Virus record (IMG/VR): IMGVR_UViG_3300042691_019020
Span: 1-31,030 of that record
Source: a virus
DNA length: 31,030 nt
Reading direction: 5' to 3' (one strand)
Shown one piece after another: positions 1 through 6,771 of this stretch (position 1 is its first letter; each line of letters opens with the position of its first letter). A model generated the notes under the pieces. That model made no database searches and had not been told where the DNA came from. It saw nothing but the letters and a program-made list of their open reading frames with translations. The position numbers were made by a program, and so were the translations under genes.

Positions 1-145
1 GCGTTGGCCCGGCCTTGCGCCCACGGTATGCGCGCCTCACTTCCTCGCGGTGCAGTTCATCCGCGCGCTCGCACGGCGCACACCGCTGGGAAGTCATGCC
101 CACCACCAGCGTGCCGCAGCCCAGGCATATGCGACCGTCAGGCAT
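1..145 (-). CDS. Small zinc-ribbon protein, 5' part (cut by window edge)
   Basis: The ATG at 145 opens a frame that stays open for 48 codons to the window edge. It overlaps the stop of the upstream gene by 8 bases (ATGCCTGA), an overlap style used repeatedly here. Two CxxC pairs (ICLGCG near residues 6-11 and RCAPCE near 21-26) form a zinc ribbon, followed by a charged helix rich in Arg and Glu. This layout resembles the start of some actinophage HNH nucleases, but no HNH core is visible. If the window is circular, the frame continues at 31030-30963 and gives a 70-residue protein ending at the terminase small subunit. Function unknown. Confidence 0.7.
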   Translation of the reverse strand, partial: MPDGRICLGCGTLVVGMTSQRCAPCERADELHREEVRRAYRGRKAGPT

Positions 146-314
146 CGCCACACCGCGTGTCGGCCATGTCCTCCAGGTCCTCCAGGTCGGCGCGCAGTAT
201 CGCCACACGCTCGCGCAGGGCGTCCACCTCATCCAGCAGCCAACGGGTATCGGCACCGAACACCGGGCCGCCGTCGTCCAGCCGTGCGCGTATCGCCGCC
301 ATGCGGTCAGGCAT
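138..314 (-). CDS. Small acidic coiled-coil protein (58 aa)
   Basis: A 58-codon frame with ATG at 314. It overlaps the previous gene's stop by 8 bases (ATGCCTGA), and the next gene overlaps its own stop in the same way. The C-terminal half is a heptad-rich acidic helix with a short LEDLED repeat, consistent with a coiled coil. No enzymatic motif is seen. It sits between two zinc-ribbon genes in the early operon and may be an oligomerising partner, which is inference. Function unknown. Confidence 0.65.
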   Translation of the reverse strand: MPDRMAAIRARLDDGGPVFGADTRWLLDEVDALRERVAILRADLEDLEDMADTRCGDA

Positions 315-723
315 AGGTCACCGTGCGGCACCCGTCGCAGTAGTGCGCGCCTTCGGACGGCAGCCACATCAGCACCGCGCCGCAGTTCGGGCGGCGGCAG
401 GTGCGGCCGCTGTCCTGCGCCGACGTATCGCGCTCGGTGGCGCTGCCGCGCTCACCGGCCAGCCGGTCGCGCCGGGCGGCGAGGATGCACCCCAGCACCT
501 CACCGGGACCGGGCGGCGATGCAGGGCCACCATCATCCTGCTGCGCGCGCGCGGTCCTTATCAGCGTGTCCACGCCCGCGTCCAGGTCGGATACCTCCAG
601 CCGGTCGGCATGCGCCATGATCGCCCGGCCTATCTCGTCCCGCATGGTGTCGCGCTTGCGCAGGGTGGGCCATACGCCCGCCACACGCTGGATGCAGTCA
701 CGCACCTGCACACGCGCCACCAT
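307..723 (-). CDS. Helical protein with C-terminal zinc ribbon (138 aa)
   Basis: The start is the ATG at 723, which overlaps the upstream stop as ATGA. The first 65 or so residues are helical and charged, and a Gly/Pro/Asp-rich linker follows. The C-terminus carries a zinc ribbon: CRRPNC, then about 14 residues, then HYCDGC. Zinc ribbons at the end of small phage proteins usually serve nucleic-acid or protein binding. No catalytic motif is visible. It is translationally coupled to the HTH/zinc-ribbon gene before it, so a shared regulatory role is possible but unproven. Confidence 0.7.
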   Translation of the reverse strand: MVARVQVRDCIQRVAGVWPTLRKRDTMRDEIGRAIMAHADRLEVSDLDAGVDTLIRTARAQQDDGGPASPPGPGEVLGCILAARRDRLAGERGSATERDTSAQDSGRTCRRPNCGAVLMWLPSEGAHYCDGCRTVTYA

Positions 724-1031
724 CACGCCCTGGCCTCGCGGTACGCCTTGCGCCGACGCTTGTACGCGATGCAGGCGCATGTGTTCTTGCCGCAGGTGTA
801 TGCCGTCGGGCGGGCGGGGCTACCGCACACCACGCACCTAACCGTATCCCGCGCGCGCGCGAGTTCATAGACGGCATCGGCGTCATACACCACGCGGTAC
901 ACATCGCGGCCGCCTTCGTACTGGTGCATGCGTCCGTAGCGGTGCTGGCCCACCAGTCGGTATGTGTGCCCGACGCTGGTACCCAACACCCGCGCGCACT
1001 CGGTGATAGTGAGGAACTGACGGCGCACCAT
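723..1031 (-). CDS. HTH DNA-binding protein with zinc ribbon (102 aa)
   Basis: The ATG at 1031 was chosen because a strong purine ribosome site (GGGAGGGGGG) lies just upstream; an upstream in-frame extension lacks one. Residues about 6-30 (FLTITECARVLGTS) look like the helix-turn-helix of MerR or excisionase-type proteins. The C-terminus has a zinc ribbon, CVVCG then TCGKNTC, ending in a basic tail (YKRRRKAYREARA). The ribbon closely resembles that of the gene at 5753-6028. It is probably a DNA-binding regulator. No integrase is present, so an excisionase role is unlikely. Confidence 0.75.
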   Translation of the reverse strand: MVRRQFLTITECARVLGTSVGHTYRLVGQHRYGRMHQYEGGRDVYRVVYDADAVYELARARDTVRCVVCGSPARPTAYTCGKNTCACIAYKRRRKAYREARA

Positions 1032-1242
1032 CGAACCCCCCTCCCACCCTGGGTTATCCCCAGCCGTGCGTCCGTTTACCGTCGCAGCACGTCCCGCGAC
1101 CATTGCGCCGTCGTTGTCCTTCACCCGGCGCGCAGTCACCGGCCGCCGCCAAGTCCATTCGGGCAGCCGTTGGCCACCCCTCTAACGGACCCCACCGGCT
1201 GCGAACCGGCGTGCGGGGCACCGTAGCACATGCCCGCGCGCA
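1032..1242. other. Intergenic region between HNH-like and HTH genes
   Basis: This roughly 210-base gap is one of the longest breaks in the minus-strand early region. Next to the HTH gene it holds a strong ribosome site and a short CTGGG-GATAA-CCCAG dyad near 1040-1056. A 36-codon frame (1246 to 1136, minus) starts with an ATGA overlap, but its composition does not look convincingly coding. A T-arm-like string near 1197-1211 has no matching tRNA body. No clear -35/-10 pair was found, though a promoter for the last early genes could lie here. Confidence 0.5.
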
Positions 1243-1518
1243 TCATTTCGCAACCGCCAGAGCGTCGGCGTATGCCGACACCATGCGTAGCAGGAAACAC
1301 CGCTCGGATGCGTCGGCCTTCTCAATCAGGCCCGCTACAGCGCCCATGCTTTCCATTCCGCTGAGTCCTTCCATCGCATAGCGGTCCACCTTGTCATGGC
1401 ATCCACGGCACAGAGGAATAGTGTCGCTGCCGCCGTGCCGCTTAGGAATCGGAAAGTGATGCAACTCGCCAGCACCTTTGCGTAACTCAACCTCGCAGCA
1501 CACGCACCGCGCCGCCAC
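1243..1518 (-). CDS. HNH-endonuclease-like protein (91 aa)
   Basis: The GTG at 1518 overlaps the SSB stop as TAGTG. The core has CVCC at residues 5-8, a His pair (ELHHF, residues 20-21), GGSD, then LCRGCH with His41. This follows the HNH layout of zinc-binding Cys pairs around a ββα-metal fold. The middle Asn usually found in an NL pair before the second Cys pair is replaced (TIPLC), so catalysis may be weak or changed. The C-terminal 45 residues are helical. HNH proteins often nick DNA in phage packaging or replication. The fold is likely; the activity is uncertain. Confidence 0.75.
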   Translation of the reverse strand: MAARCVCCEVELRKGAGELHHFPIPKRHGGSDTIPLCRGCHDKVDRYAMEGLSGMESMGAVAGLIEKADASERCFLLRMVSAYADALAVAK

Positions 1519-1934
1519 TAGAACGGGATGTCGTCGGTAGCGTCCGGCACCGGCTGGACCGGGGCGGGCGCGATGGGCAGGTCGCTGGCCGGTGCATCAT
1601 CGCGGCCGCGCGGTGCGCCCAGCAGTTGCACGTCGTCGGCCAGCACTTCGATGGCCTGCCGCTTGCCGTCCTTCGATTCCCACTCCCGCCATGACAGGCG
1701 GCCGGTGATGCCGATGCGGTCGCCCTTGTCCAGCAGCCCGGCCAGCGCCTCGGCCCTGCGGCCGAACGTGGTCACGTCCACATAGTTAGGCTGATCCTCC
1801 CAGCGGTCGCCCACCTTGCGCTGCGTGGTGAAGGCCAGGCGGATTTTCAGCACGGATGATGTGCCGCTTGACTTCAGTTCCGGCGTGCGCGCGCAGCGCC
1901 CCACCAGGTTTACGGTGTTCATGTCAGCCGCCAT
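1518..1934 (-). CDS. ssb: Single-stranded DNA-binding protein
   Basis: 138 residues with the bacterial SSB layout. An N-terminal OB-fold (MNTVNLVGR, then FTTQRK, then YVDVTTFGRRAEAL, then GDRIGITGRL) is followed by a Pro/Ala/Asp-rich flexible tail ending in the acidic tip DDIPF. The tip normally recruits replication and repair partners. The ATG at 1934 has a GGGAGGGA ribosome site; a second Met four codons on is possible. It overlaps the upstream gene by 11 bases. With the annealing protein (7084-7833) and the RuvC-like resolvase (2469-3026) it probably forms the phage recombination and replication set. Confidence 0.95.
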   Translation of the reverse strand: MAADMNTVNLVGRCARTPELKSSGTSSVLKIRLAFTTQRKVGDRWEDQPNYVDVTTFGRRAEALAGLLDKGDRIGITGRLSWREWESKDGKRQAIEVLADDVQLLGAPRGRDDAPASDLPIAPAPVQPVPDATDDIPF

Positions 1935-2265
1935 TGTGTCCCTCCCCGGTCACGGCGTCGGTTTCCTCATGCCACAGGGACCAACGCAAGGTCAGTACCC
2001 TCATGGCGGTTTCATCATCGCACGCTAGCGCATCGGCTAGCAGGCGCTCGCGGTCGGCCCGTAGGTCCGTGGTCGGCAGCCCCGCGACAAACTGCCGCCA
2101 CCCGATTATCTCCACGCACAGTTCCGGCATGACCTCCCAGCCGTAGTGCGCGACCATGTGCCCGCTGAACCGCAGGCCGGTCGGCGTGTGCGTCCATACG
2201 TTGCGCGCCCCGTCGTGCGTCCACGACTTGCGACGCTCGCGGCGACGGGGCACGCGCTTACCCAT
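1924..2265 (-). CDS. Conserved-looking hypothetical protein (113 aa)
   Basis: The ATG at 2265 overlaps the previous stop by 8 bases (ATGGGTAA). The N-terminus is very basic (KRVPRRRERRKSW). A central part is rich in aromatic residues (HMVAHYGWEV, IIGWRQFV), and the C-terminus is helical and acidic. The basic start would suit nucleic-acid binding. No known domain is recognised. It sits directly before ssb, so a DNA-metabolism role is possible by context only. Confidence 0.65.
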   Translation of the reverse strand: MGKRVPRRRERRKSWTHDGARNVWTHTPTGLRFSGHMVAHYGWEVMPELCVEIIGWRQFVAGLPTTDLRADRERLLADALACDDETAMRVLTLRWSLWHEETDAVTGEGHNGG

Positions 2266-2467
2266 CACGACGCGGCCCGCAATGCGGGCAGGTGACGGGC
2301 ATGAACGTGCCGAAGGCATCCGACCGCTGCCATAGGACCTGCTGGCCCCAGCACCAATGGCATGTTCGCGGCTCGGTGCGCATCCAGTCCCGCAGGGAAT
2401 CCGCCCCGCGCTGATGCGTGGCCGTGCCTTCGGGGGACCATCCACGGGGGCACATGGTGCCGCCCAT
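2258..2467 (-). CDS. Small zinc-ribbon protein (69 aa)
   Basis: The ATG at 2467 lies one base after the resolvase stop and has AGGA upstream. The protein carries a CxxC pair (CHWC) and a second CPHC about 24 residues later, near the C-terminus, giving a four-cysteine zinc ribbon. Aromatic and basic residues sit between the pairs. Such small ribbons are common in phage early operons as nucleic-acid or host-protein binders. Function not identified. Confidence 0.65.
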   Translation of the reverse strand: MGGTMCPRGWSPEGTATHQRGADSLRDWMRTEPRTCHWCWGQQVLWQRSDAFGTFMPVTCPHCGPRRDG

Positions 2468-2468
2468 G

Positions 2469-3026
2469 CTAGTCCTGCCCCGCGACGGCATGGATTCCCT
2501 GCTGGCGGTCGGCCCATGCGATGCATAGCGCGTCGGCCACGTCCTGCCGCATGTCATCCAGGTTGGTGACGGTGACGTAGGTGCGGCCGCGCCGGATGAT
2601 GTCGCCCGCGCACGCCCTCACCGCGTCTTTACCCGCGATGCCTGACAGGTTGCACGCCCGCTTCCATTCGGCAGGCGTTGGCCGCCATAGCCCGGCCGTG
2701 TCGTAGCGGTAGGCCAGCACACCGGCGACGACGCCCGCAGCGTTGGCCACGGCGAGCATGGACTGGACCCCGCGCCCACCGCCCACGCGCTCCACCGCGA
2801 TTTGCACCGGCCGCACGTCGGCCCTGTCCAACTTGCCCGCCACCGACTGCACCGCCATTACCGCCTCGGCCTCCAACTGCTGACCGCGTGCGAACGGCAC
2901 CCACCCGGCCGATGCCACGGCCCCGGTGTCCACCACGATGGCCGCGTAGCCCATGCCGGTGGTCTGCACGTCGCAGCCCAGGTAGCACGGTCGGCGGCCT
3001 AGTTCGATCATGTCGCGCGTGGTCAT
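2469..3026 (-). CDS. RuvC-like Holliday junction resolvase
   Basis: The ATG at 3026 overlaps the methyltransferase stop as ATGA, giving 185 residues. The RNase H/RuvC fold signature is visible: YLGCDV with Asp19, then strand motif IAVERVGG with Glu79, then a C-terminal QDVADALCIAW with Asp162 and Asp165. The region around GGGRGVQSMLAVANAAG matches the helix that follows the acidic Glu in RuvC proteins. These enzymes cut four-way junctions left by recombination or replication before packaging. Length is close to bacterial RuvC. Family assignment is good; substrate is inferred. Confidence 0.85.
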   Translation of the reverse strand: MTTRDMIELGRRPCYLGCDVQTTGMGYAAIVVDTGAVASAGWVPFARGQQLEAEAVMAVQSVAGKLDRADVRPVQIAVERVGGGRGVQSMLAVANAAGVVAGVLAYRYDTAGLWRPTPAEWKRACNLSGIAGKDAVRACAGDIIRRGRTYVTVTNLDDMRQDVADALCIAWADRQQGIHAVAGQD

Positions 3027-4393
3027 TCCATCCCCTCGGTGAATAGTGACAGTTGCGCCAGGCGGTCGGCGATGATGCGCGCGTAGTCGTCTTGCCGTTC
3101 GATGCCCACGGCCCGCACACCCTCGGCCCGTGCCGCCACTAGGGTGCTGCCGCTCCCGGCGAATGGGTCCAGCACTATGCCACCGGGCGGGGTGACGAGG
3201 CGCACGAGCCACCGCATGAGGTCCGTGGGCTTTACGGTCGGGTGCGTGTTATCGGCCATGCCCCCCGCGTTGCGGTCAGCGCGTGACGCCTTCGCGGTGT
3301 AGAAGAACCGCGACGCGCCGCCCGTGTCGCCGTATCCAACCTGCTGCCCCGTTTCTGCAAGCGTTCCCGCGTAGCCTTTGCCGCCGCCATAGGTGTTTGG
3401 CTCACGGCCCGCGCCACGCACGCCGAACCCGCCTCCCCGCTCCCCACTTTGCGCGTCCAGCATCGCGGCGGCGGCCTCGTCGAAGGCCACGTTCGCGGGC
3501 CAGCGGCCCTGCGTGGTCGGTTCCCACGCTCGCCCGTCGCCCTTCGACGGGAACACGCCGCCGCTGGTGCGGGCACCGCTGCGGCCTTGCATGGCGTCTA
3601 GGTCGTCGGCGCTAGCCGCAATCCGGCACCCGTCAATGTTGAGCGCCCCCGTGCCGTGCTGCTGCACGTTTGCGGCGACGGTGCCCACCAGCGGCTTACG
3701 GGCGACCACGCACGGTTCCCACGCGGGCTTCAGCGCGGTGCCCCAGCCCTGCCACTCGCGGGCGGCGTCGGTCGCGGGGGCCGTTAGCGGGAGGGTGTCG
3801 CGCATTTCCGCGCCGTGGTAACGCTCGGCTCCGGTGCCGTTGACCGCACCGCGAATACCGCCAACAATGCGAGCCGTGCCGGTCAGTTTGCGCTCGCCGA
3901 CGACCTCGCGCTCTGCCCCCGCCGCCTTGTCAATCGCCTTTGATACGTCCAGCGACTTCGGGAACCCGGACCCGTAAAGCCACGAGAGGCAGTCCCTAAT
4001 CTCGAACCCCGCGTCCTCAATGCCGCACGTCAGCCGGTGAAACGTGCGCGTTCCGCCGAACGCGAGCAGGTGGCCGCCGGGCTTTAGGACGCGGTAGGCC
4101 TCGCGTGCCCATTCCTCGGTCCAATGCTGAAAAGGGGTACCGGCCATGTACGCGCTAAACCCGGCGACGGGCGCGCGCGACTTTCCGGCGAACCCACGTT
4201 CAGCGCCCTGCCCCCGGTTATCCCATGACGGGCGCGGCGAGTCCCAATCCTTGCCCATGAACTCCAAACCGTACGGCGGGTCGCACACCACGGCGTCCAC
4301 GCTGTCGGCGTCCATTTCGCGCATGACTTCCACGCAGTCCCCGACGTACAGCCGCACGTCGCCGTCGTTGAGGTACGGCGCTCGCAGCGTCAT
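3023..4393 (-). CDS. DNA methyltransferase, beta class (N4-cytosine/N6-adenine)
   Basis: The ATG at 4393 overlaps the previous stop as ATGA, giving 456 residues. The catalytic motif IV is DPPY (residues 38-41), preceded by LYVGDCVEVM. The AdoMet-binding motif I is near the C-terminus (DPFAGSGST, residues 409-417), preceded by THPTVKP. Motif IV before motif I defines the beta class of amino-methyltransferases. The long middle section (EPCVVARKPL, ALNIDGCRIA) is typical of phage and prophage versions and probably holds the target-recognition domain. No restriction enzyme is adjacent, so it is an orphan that may protect phage DNA from host restriction. Confidence 0.93.
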   Translation of the reverse strand: MTLRAPYLNDGDVRLYVGDCVEVMREMDADSVDAVVCDPPYGLEFMGKDWDSPRPSWDNRGQGAERGFAGKSRAPVAGFSAYMAGTPFQHWTEEWAREAYRVLKPGGHLLAFGGTRTFHRLTCGIEDAGFEIRDCLSWLYGSGFPKSLDVSKAIDKAAGAEREVVGERKLTGTARIVGGIRGAVNGTGAERYHGAEMRDTLPLTAPATDAAREWQGWGTALKPAWEPCVVARKPLVGTVAANVQQHGTGALNIDGCRIAASADDLDAMQGRSGARTSGGVFPSKGDGRAWEPTTQGRWPANVAFDEAAAAMLDAQSGERGGGFGVRGAGREPNTYGGGKGYAGTLAETGQQVGYGDTGGASRFFYTAKASRADRNAGGMADNTHPTVKPTDLMRWLVRLVTPPGGIVLDPFAGSGSTLVAARAEGVRAVGIERQDDYARIIADRLAQLSLFTEGME

Positions 4394-4626
4394 CGGTAGC
4401 CCACCCATGCCCGCAGCCGCGCCACCTCACGTTCCAGCAGCGCCCCGCGTGCCTGTGTTGCCAGGCGTACCGCGTGCGCGTGCCGGTACTGCGCTAGCGC
4501 CGCGTCACGTTCCGCGATCAGCGCCCGCATGTCGGCCACGGCCTCACCGCCGTTTAGGTAGCCGCTGACATGCTCGGGCGTGCCGTCCAGCCGCATGCGG
4601 ATGCGGTCGGCTATGTCCTCGGTCAT
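4390..4626 (-). CDS. Small helical protein (78 aa)
   Basis: The ATG at 4626 overlaps the previous stop as ATGA. The sequence is almost wholly helical and charged, with a likely coiled coil in the second half (ALIAERDAALAQ, LLEREVARLRAW). No catalytic residues or known family are recognised. It is coupled on both sides, to the Cys-rich protein upstream and the methyltransferase downstream. Confidence 0.65.
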   Translation of the reverse strand: MTEDIADRIRMRLDGTPEHVSGYLNGGEAVADMRALIAERDAALAQYRHAHAVRLATQARGALLEREVARLRAWVGYR

Positions 4627-4862
4627 GCTGGCCGCCTTTCCCACTTGCACGATGGGCACGGGCTACCGGCGTGGATCAGGTCGGCGCACGCCGGGCACCG
4701 CATCAGGTCATCACCGGCCGCGACGTGACCGCGCACCGTGGGCAGCGTATTGCAGCCGCAGGTGTCGCACGGTGTCGCCCAGCCGACGCGCTGCCAACAG
4801 GGGAACTCGCACGACCGATGGCAGCGGCAGCCCGTGGGCCGCGTCAGTATGTGGCCGGTCAT
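4623..4862 (-). CDS. Cysteine-rich protein with multiple zinc sites (79 aa)
   Basis: The ATG at 4862 overlaps the previous stop as ATGA. It holds about twelve cysteines in 79 residues: CRCHRSC, EFPC, CDTCGC, then CPAC and CPSC near the end. The last two pairs look like a classical zinc ribbon; the first cluster could bind a second zinc. Disulfides are less likely, since no signal peptide precedes it. Function unknown. Its coupling to the secreted lysozyme-like gene may be positional only. Confidence 0.65.
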   Translation of the reverse strand: MTGHILTRPTGCRCHRSCEFPCWQRVGWATPCDTCGCNTLPTVRGHVAAGDDLMRCPACADLIHAGSPCPSCKWERRPA

Positions 4863-5410
4863 GCGCCACCACATCCCCAGCCGGACCATCCGCGCGTGAT
4901 GGGCCAGGCTGCGACGGCTACCGCTATCTGCTGCTGCGGTGTCGCGGTCGCGGGGTACGGGTAACTCGTGACCCTCGCGCCGTAGGCGTATGTGCTGCGG
5001 AACATGCCCAACATGCCAATCCAACGGCCATGCGGGAAATGGCGCGGGTTTGCCCCTGTCTCGCACTCGGCCACGCGCCACGCCTTCGCATAGGTTCCCG
5101 GTCCCCCGATGCGGTCCACGCGCTCTCGGATTTCCTGCGGCGTCGGATTCTGCGGCCACGGCAGCCGCGCACGGGCGGCCATGCAGTCAGCGCGCGACAC
5201 CTTGCCGGGCGTTGCCTTGACCGGGTGCGCCGCACATGGGCGCGCGTTCTCGGCGGCCGCGACGGGGGCGAACCCTAGCGCCGCCCCCATCGCAATGGCC
5301 ACCGCCAGGCGGTCCCGATGGCCCCGCAGCCTGGTGACGGGTGAAGGGAGCGACCGGGCGAACCCCGCCCCGGTCTTTCCTGCCTCGCGCTCGGTTTCCT
5401 TACGCATCAT
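4859..5410 (-). CDS. Secreted lysozyme/transglycosylase-like protein
   Basis: The ATG at 5410 has GGGAGGGG upstream, giving 183 residues. A basic N-terminus is followed by a hydrophobic stretch (about residues 35-53, LAVAIAMGAALGFAPVAAA) ending in an AAA-EN site that suits signal peptidase cleavage. The C-terminal half (about 105-150) resembles the lysozyme-like fold of Rpf or soluble transglycosylases: WRVAECETGAN with candidate catalytic Glu115 or Glu117, then GMLGMFRSTYAYGA. It could cleave peptidoglycan outside the membrane. It lies far from the CHAP endolysin, among early genes, so a role in entry or envelope remodelling is as likely as lysis. Confidence 0.75.
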   Translation of the reverse strand: MMRKETEREAGKTGAGFARSLPSPVTRLRGHRDRLAVAIAMGAALGFAPVAAAENARPCAAHPVKATPGKVSRADCMAARARLPWPQNPTPQEIRERVDRIGGPGTYAKAWRVAECETGANPRHFPHGRWIGMLGMFRSTYAYGARVTSYPYPATATPQQQIAVAVAAWPITRGWSGWGCGGA

Positions 5411-5412
5411 GC

Positions 5413-5490
5413 CTAGCCCCTCCCGCCTGCCACGGCCAGCCACACCATGACGATGGCCAGCATGAGTATCAACAGCCCCAGCGGTTCCAT
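5413..5490 (-). CDS. Membrane micropeptide (25 aa)
   Basis: The ATG at 5490 overlaps the previous stop as TAATG, and its own stop lies two bases before the lysozyme-like gene. The peptide is one hydrophobic helix (PLGLLILMLAIVMVWLAVA) ending GGRG, so a single membrane span is likely. Tight coupling on both sides supports a real gene despite the length. By position it could assist or regulate the exported muralytic protein, like a tiny holin or export helper. That is inference. Confidence 0.6.
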   Translation of the reverse strand: MEPLGLLILMLAIVMVWLAVAGGRG

Positions 5491-5756
5491 TAGTCCATCC
5501 CCTCCCGTACGTCGTCAGCCAGCATTAGGTACGCACATGCATCTACGAGGTCATCCCGGTTTATCCTGCCGCTGGCGCGTACCAGTTTCATGCCAGCCAG
5601 CATCAGGGCCACGGTGTCGGCCGGGATGGTGTCCATGCCCAGCAGTTCCGCCCACACCGCACCGATGGCGGCCAGGTTGTCGGCGGCGTCGCCGTAGTCG
5701 GCCTGCCGGTCGCGGTATGCCATAAGCGCAGCGTCAGCACCTAGCCGGGCACTCAC
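5490..5756 (-). CDS. DUF6378-like phage protein (88 aa)
   Basis: The GTG at 5756 overlaps the previous stop as GTGA. Sequence features match a common small phage family (DUF6378-like): RDRQADYGDAADN, then a helix with IGAVWAELLGM, then DTVALMLAGMKLVRAS, and a final NRDDLVDACAYLML helix. The length is typical. The all-helical pattern recalls MazG-like nucleotide pyrophosphohydrolases, but the acidic catalytic set is not evident. Family assignment is from pattern memory; the biochemical role is unknown. Confidence 0.7.
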   Translation of the reverse strand: MSARLGADAALMAYRDRQADYGDAADNLAAIGAVWAELLGMDTIPADTVALMLAGMKLVRASGRINRDDLVDACAYLMLADDVREGMD

Positions 5757-6028
5757 GATGCCACCGCCTCGGTGCTGCCCTTCCACAGCGACCGGACCAC
5801 CGCCACAGGCTCGCCCGTCAGCCGTGATACCACCTCCAGCGCCTCGCGCTCGGTCAGCCCAATGTCAATGGCCCGGCGCACGCGCGCGGCGATGGTCGGC
5901 GGCCGGTAGTCGTTCACCGACGTGCCGCGCCGGGCGTACGTCCGACGGCAGCGCGGGTGCCCACAGGTAACGCGGCGCGCGCTGGGGCTGGGGATGGGCT
6001 GACCGCACACCACGCACGGCCCGCCCAT
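5753..6028 (-). CDS. Zinc-ribbon protein with helical C-terminus (91 aa)
   Basis: The ATG at 6028 overlaps the micropeptide stop as TGATG. The N-terminal zinc ribbon reads CVVCG then TCGHPRC followed by RRTYARR, nearly the same plan as the C-terminal ribbon of the gene at 723-1031. The rest is helical with a possible HTH (AIDIGLTEREALEVVSRLTG). A nucleic-acid-binding role is likely from the ribbon, basic patch and HTH-like segment. No exact family is named. Confidence 0.7.
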   Translation of the reverse strand: MGGPCVVCGQPIPSPSARRVTCGHPRCRRTYARRGTSVNDYRPPTIAARVRRAIDIGLTEREALEVVSRLTGEPVAVVRSLWKGSTEAVAS

Positions 6029-6120
6029 CACGACACCGCCCACAGGATGACCACGACCACCAGCGCGGCGATGATGCCCGCGCCCATGACGAACGCGGCG
6101 GCGTCCACAGCCTTACGCAT
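6028..6120 (-). CDS. Membrane micropeptide (30 aa)
   Basis: The ATG at 6120 overlaps the preceding gene's end by 8 bases (ATGCGTAA), and its stop overlaps the next gene as TGATG. The product is one hydrophobic helix (FVMGAGIIAALVVVVILWAV) after a short basic start, so it is probably a single-span membrane peptide. Both overlaps argue for a translated gene. Function unknown. Confidence 0.6.
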   Translation of the reverse strand: MRKAVDAAAFVMGAGIIAALVVVVILWAVS

Positions 6121-6535
6121 CGCCGTCACGCGGAACGATGGTCAGGGACGGCGTGGGCTGCGGCTCGTAAACGATGGCCTCAAAGGGGACGCCGTGCGCG
6201 GCAAGCGCGGCAGCGTTGGCCCGCAGGTCGGATACCTTCGGGCGTGTCCAGGTCGTGACCTGTTCGGTGAGGCCCAGCCCGGCGATGGCCTCGCGGTACT
6301 TCTCCAGCCCGTCCTCGCGCACGCGCATGGAGGGCCGACGCGCGGGCGGGGCCATGACGACCCAGCCCAGCGGCCCGGCGTCCACGGCCTCGCCCATTGT
6401 CATGGTGGCCACCAGGCTGCCGCGCAGTTCATCCGCGCGCCGTGTCAGCCGGGCCAGTTCGTCCTCGGCCTCCAGGCGCGCCAGTTCCACCTGGGCGAAC
6501 TCGCGCGCCATGCGCTCGCGGTCGTCGCTACTCAT
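6113..6535 (-). CDS. Coiled-coil protein, possibly nuclease-inhibitor-like (140 aa)
   Basis: The ATG at 6535 overlaps the previous stop as ATGA. Residues about 5-45 form a charged coiled coil (EFAQVELARLEAEDELARL). A short GPLGWVVMAPPA strand and a helical C-terminal half follow (LEKYREAIAGLGL, VSDLRANAAAL). A coiled coil followed by a small mixed domain recalls Gp157 or host-nuclease-inhibitor-like phage proteins, but the match is only architectural. Function unknown. Confidence 0.65.
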   Translation of the reverse strand: MSSDDRERMAREFAQVELARLEAEDELARLTRRADELRGSLVATMTMGEAVDAGPLGWVVMAPPARRPSMRVREDGLEKYREAIAGLGLTEQVTTWTRPKVSDLRANAAALAAHGVPFEAIVYEPQPTPSLTIVPRDGDA

Positions 6536-6771
6536 GCGTTCCCCCCAGCCTCGTTCATGCGCCGGATGGCGGCCAGCGCCGCGCCCAGCGTGTCGTGGTA
6601 TTCGACGGCATCCCCGCCGCCGCCCGTCAGTACCCAGCCGCCACCGTGCGACTGCACCGTGTAGCCCTCGCGCGCCTGCGGGTTGTGGGTCGCGGCTGCC
6701 GTCCGGTTGTCGGTAATGCGCGGGTACATGGCCTGCGATGCCGCCCGGCGCTGCGCGTAGTAGTCGCTCAC
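6532..6771 (-). CDS. Hypothetical protein (79 aa)
   Basis: The GTG at 6771 overlaps the previous stop as GTGA. A basic helical start (YYAQRRAASQAMYP) precedes a Gly-rich β-like centre (GGGWVLTGGGGDAVEY) and a final helix (TLGAALAAIRRMNEA). It could be a small β-α domain. No known family is recognised. It is coupled to both neighbours, so expression is surely shared. Confidence 0.6.
   Translation of the reverse strand: MSDYYAQRRAASQAMYPRITDNRTAAATHNPQAREGYTVQSHGGGWVLTGGGGDAVEYHDTLGAALAAIRRMNEAGGNA

Noticed and set aside
170-190. Short tandem repeat TCCTCCAGG
   Set aside because: It simply encodes the LEDLED repeat of a coiled coil.
1190-1215. T-arm-like sequence on the minus strand, hinting at a tRNA or attP
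   Set aside because: The TTCGCAG loop lacks the near-invariant A58, and no acceptor, D arm or anticodon arm could be found upstream. No integrase is present to use an attachment site.
1136-1246. 36-codon minus-strand frame after the HNH-like gene
   Set aside because: It starts with an ATGA overlap but is Gly/Pro-rich with no ribosome site and ends in an apparently non-coding region. Not supported enough to call.
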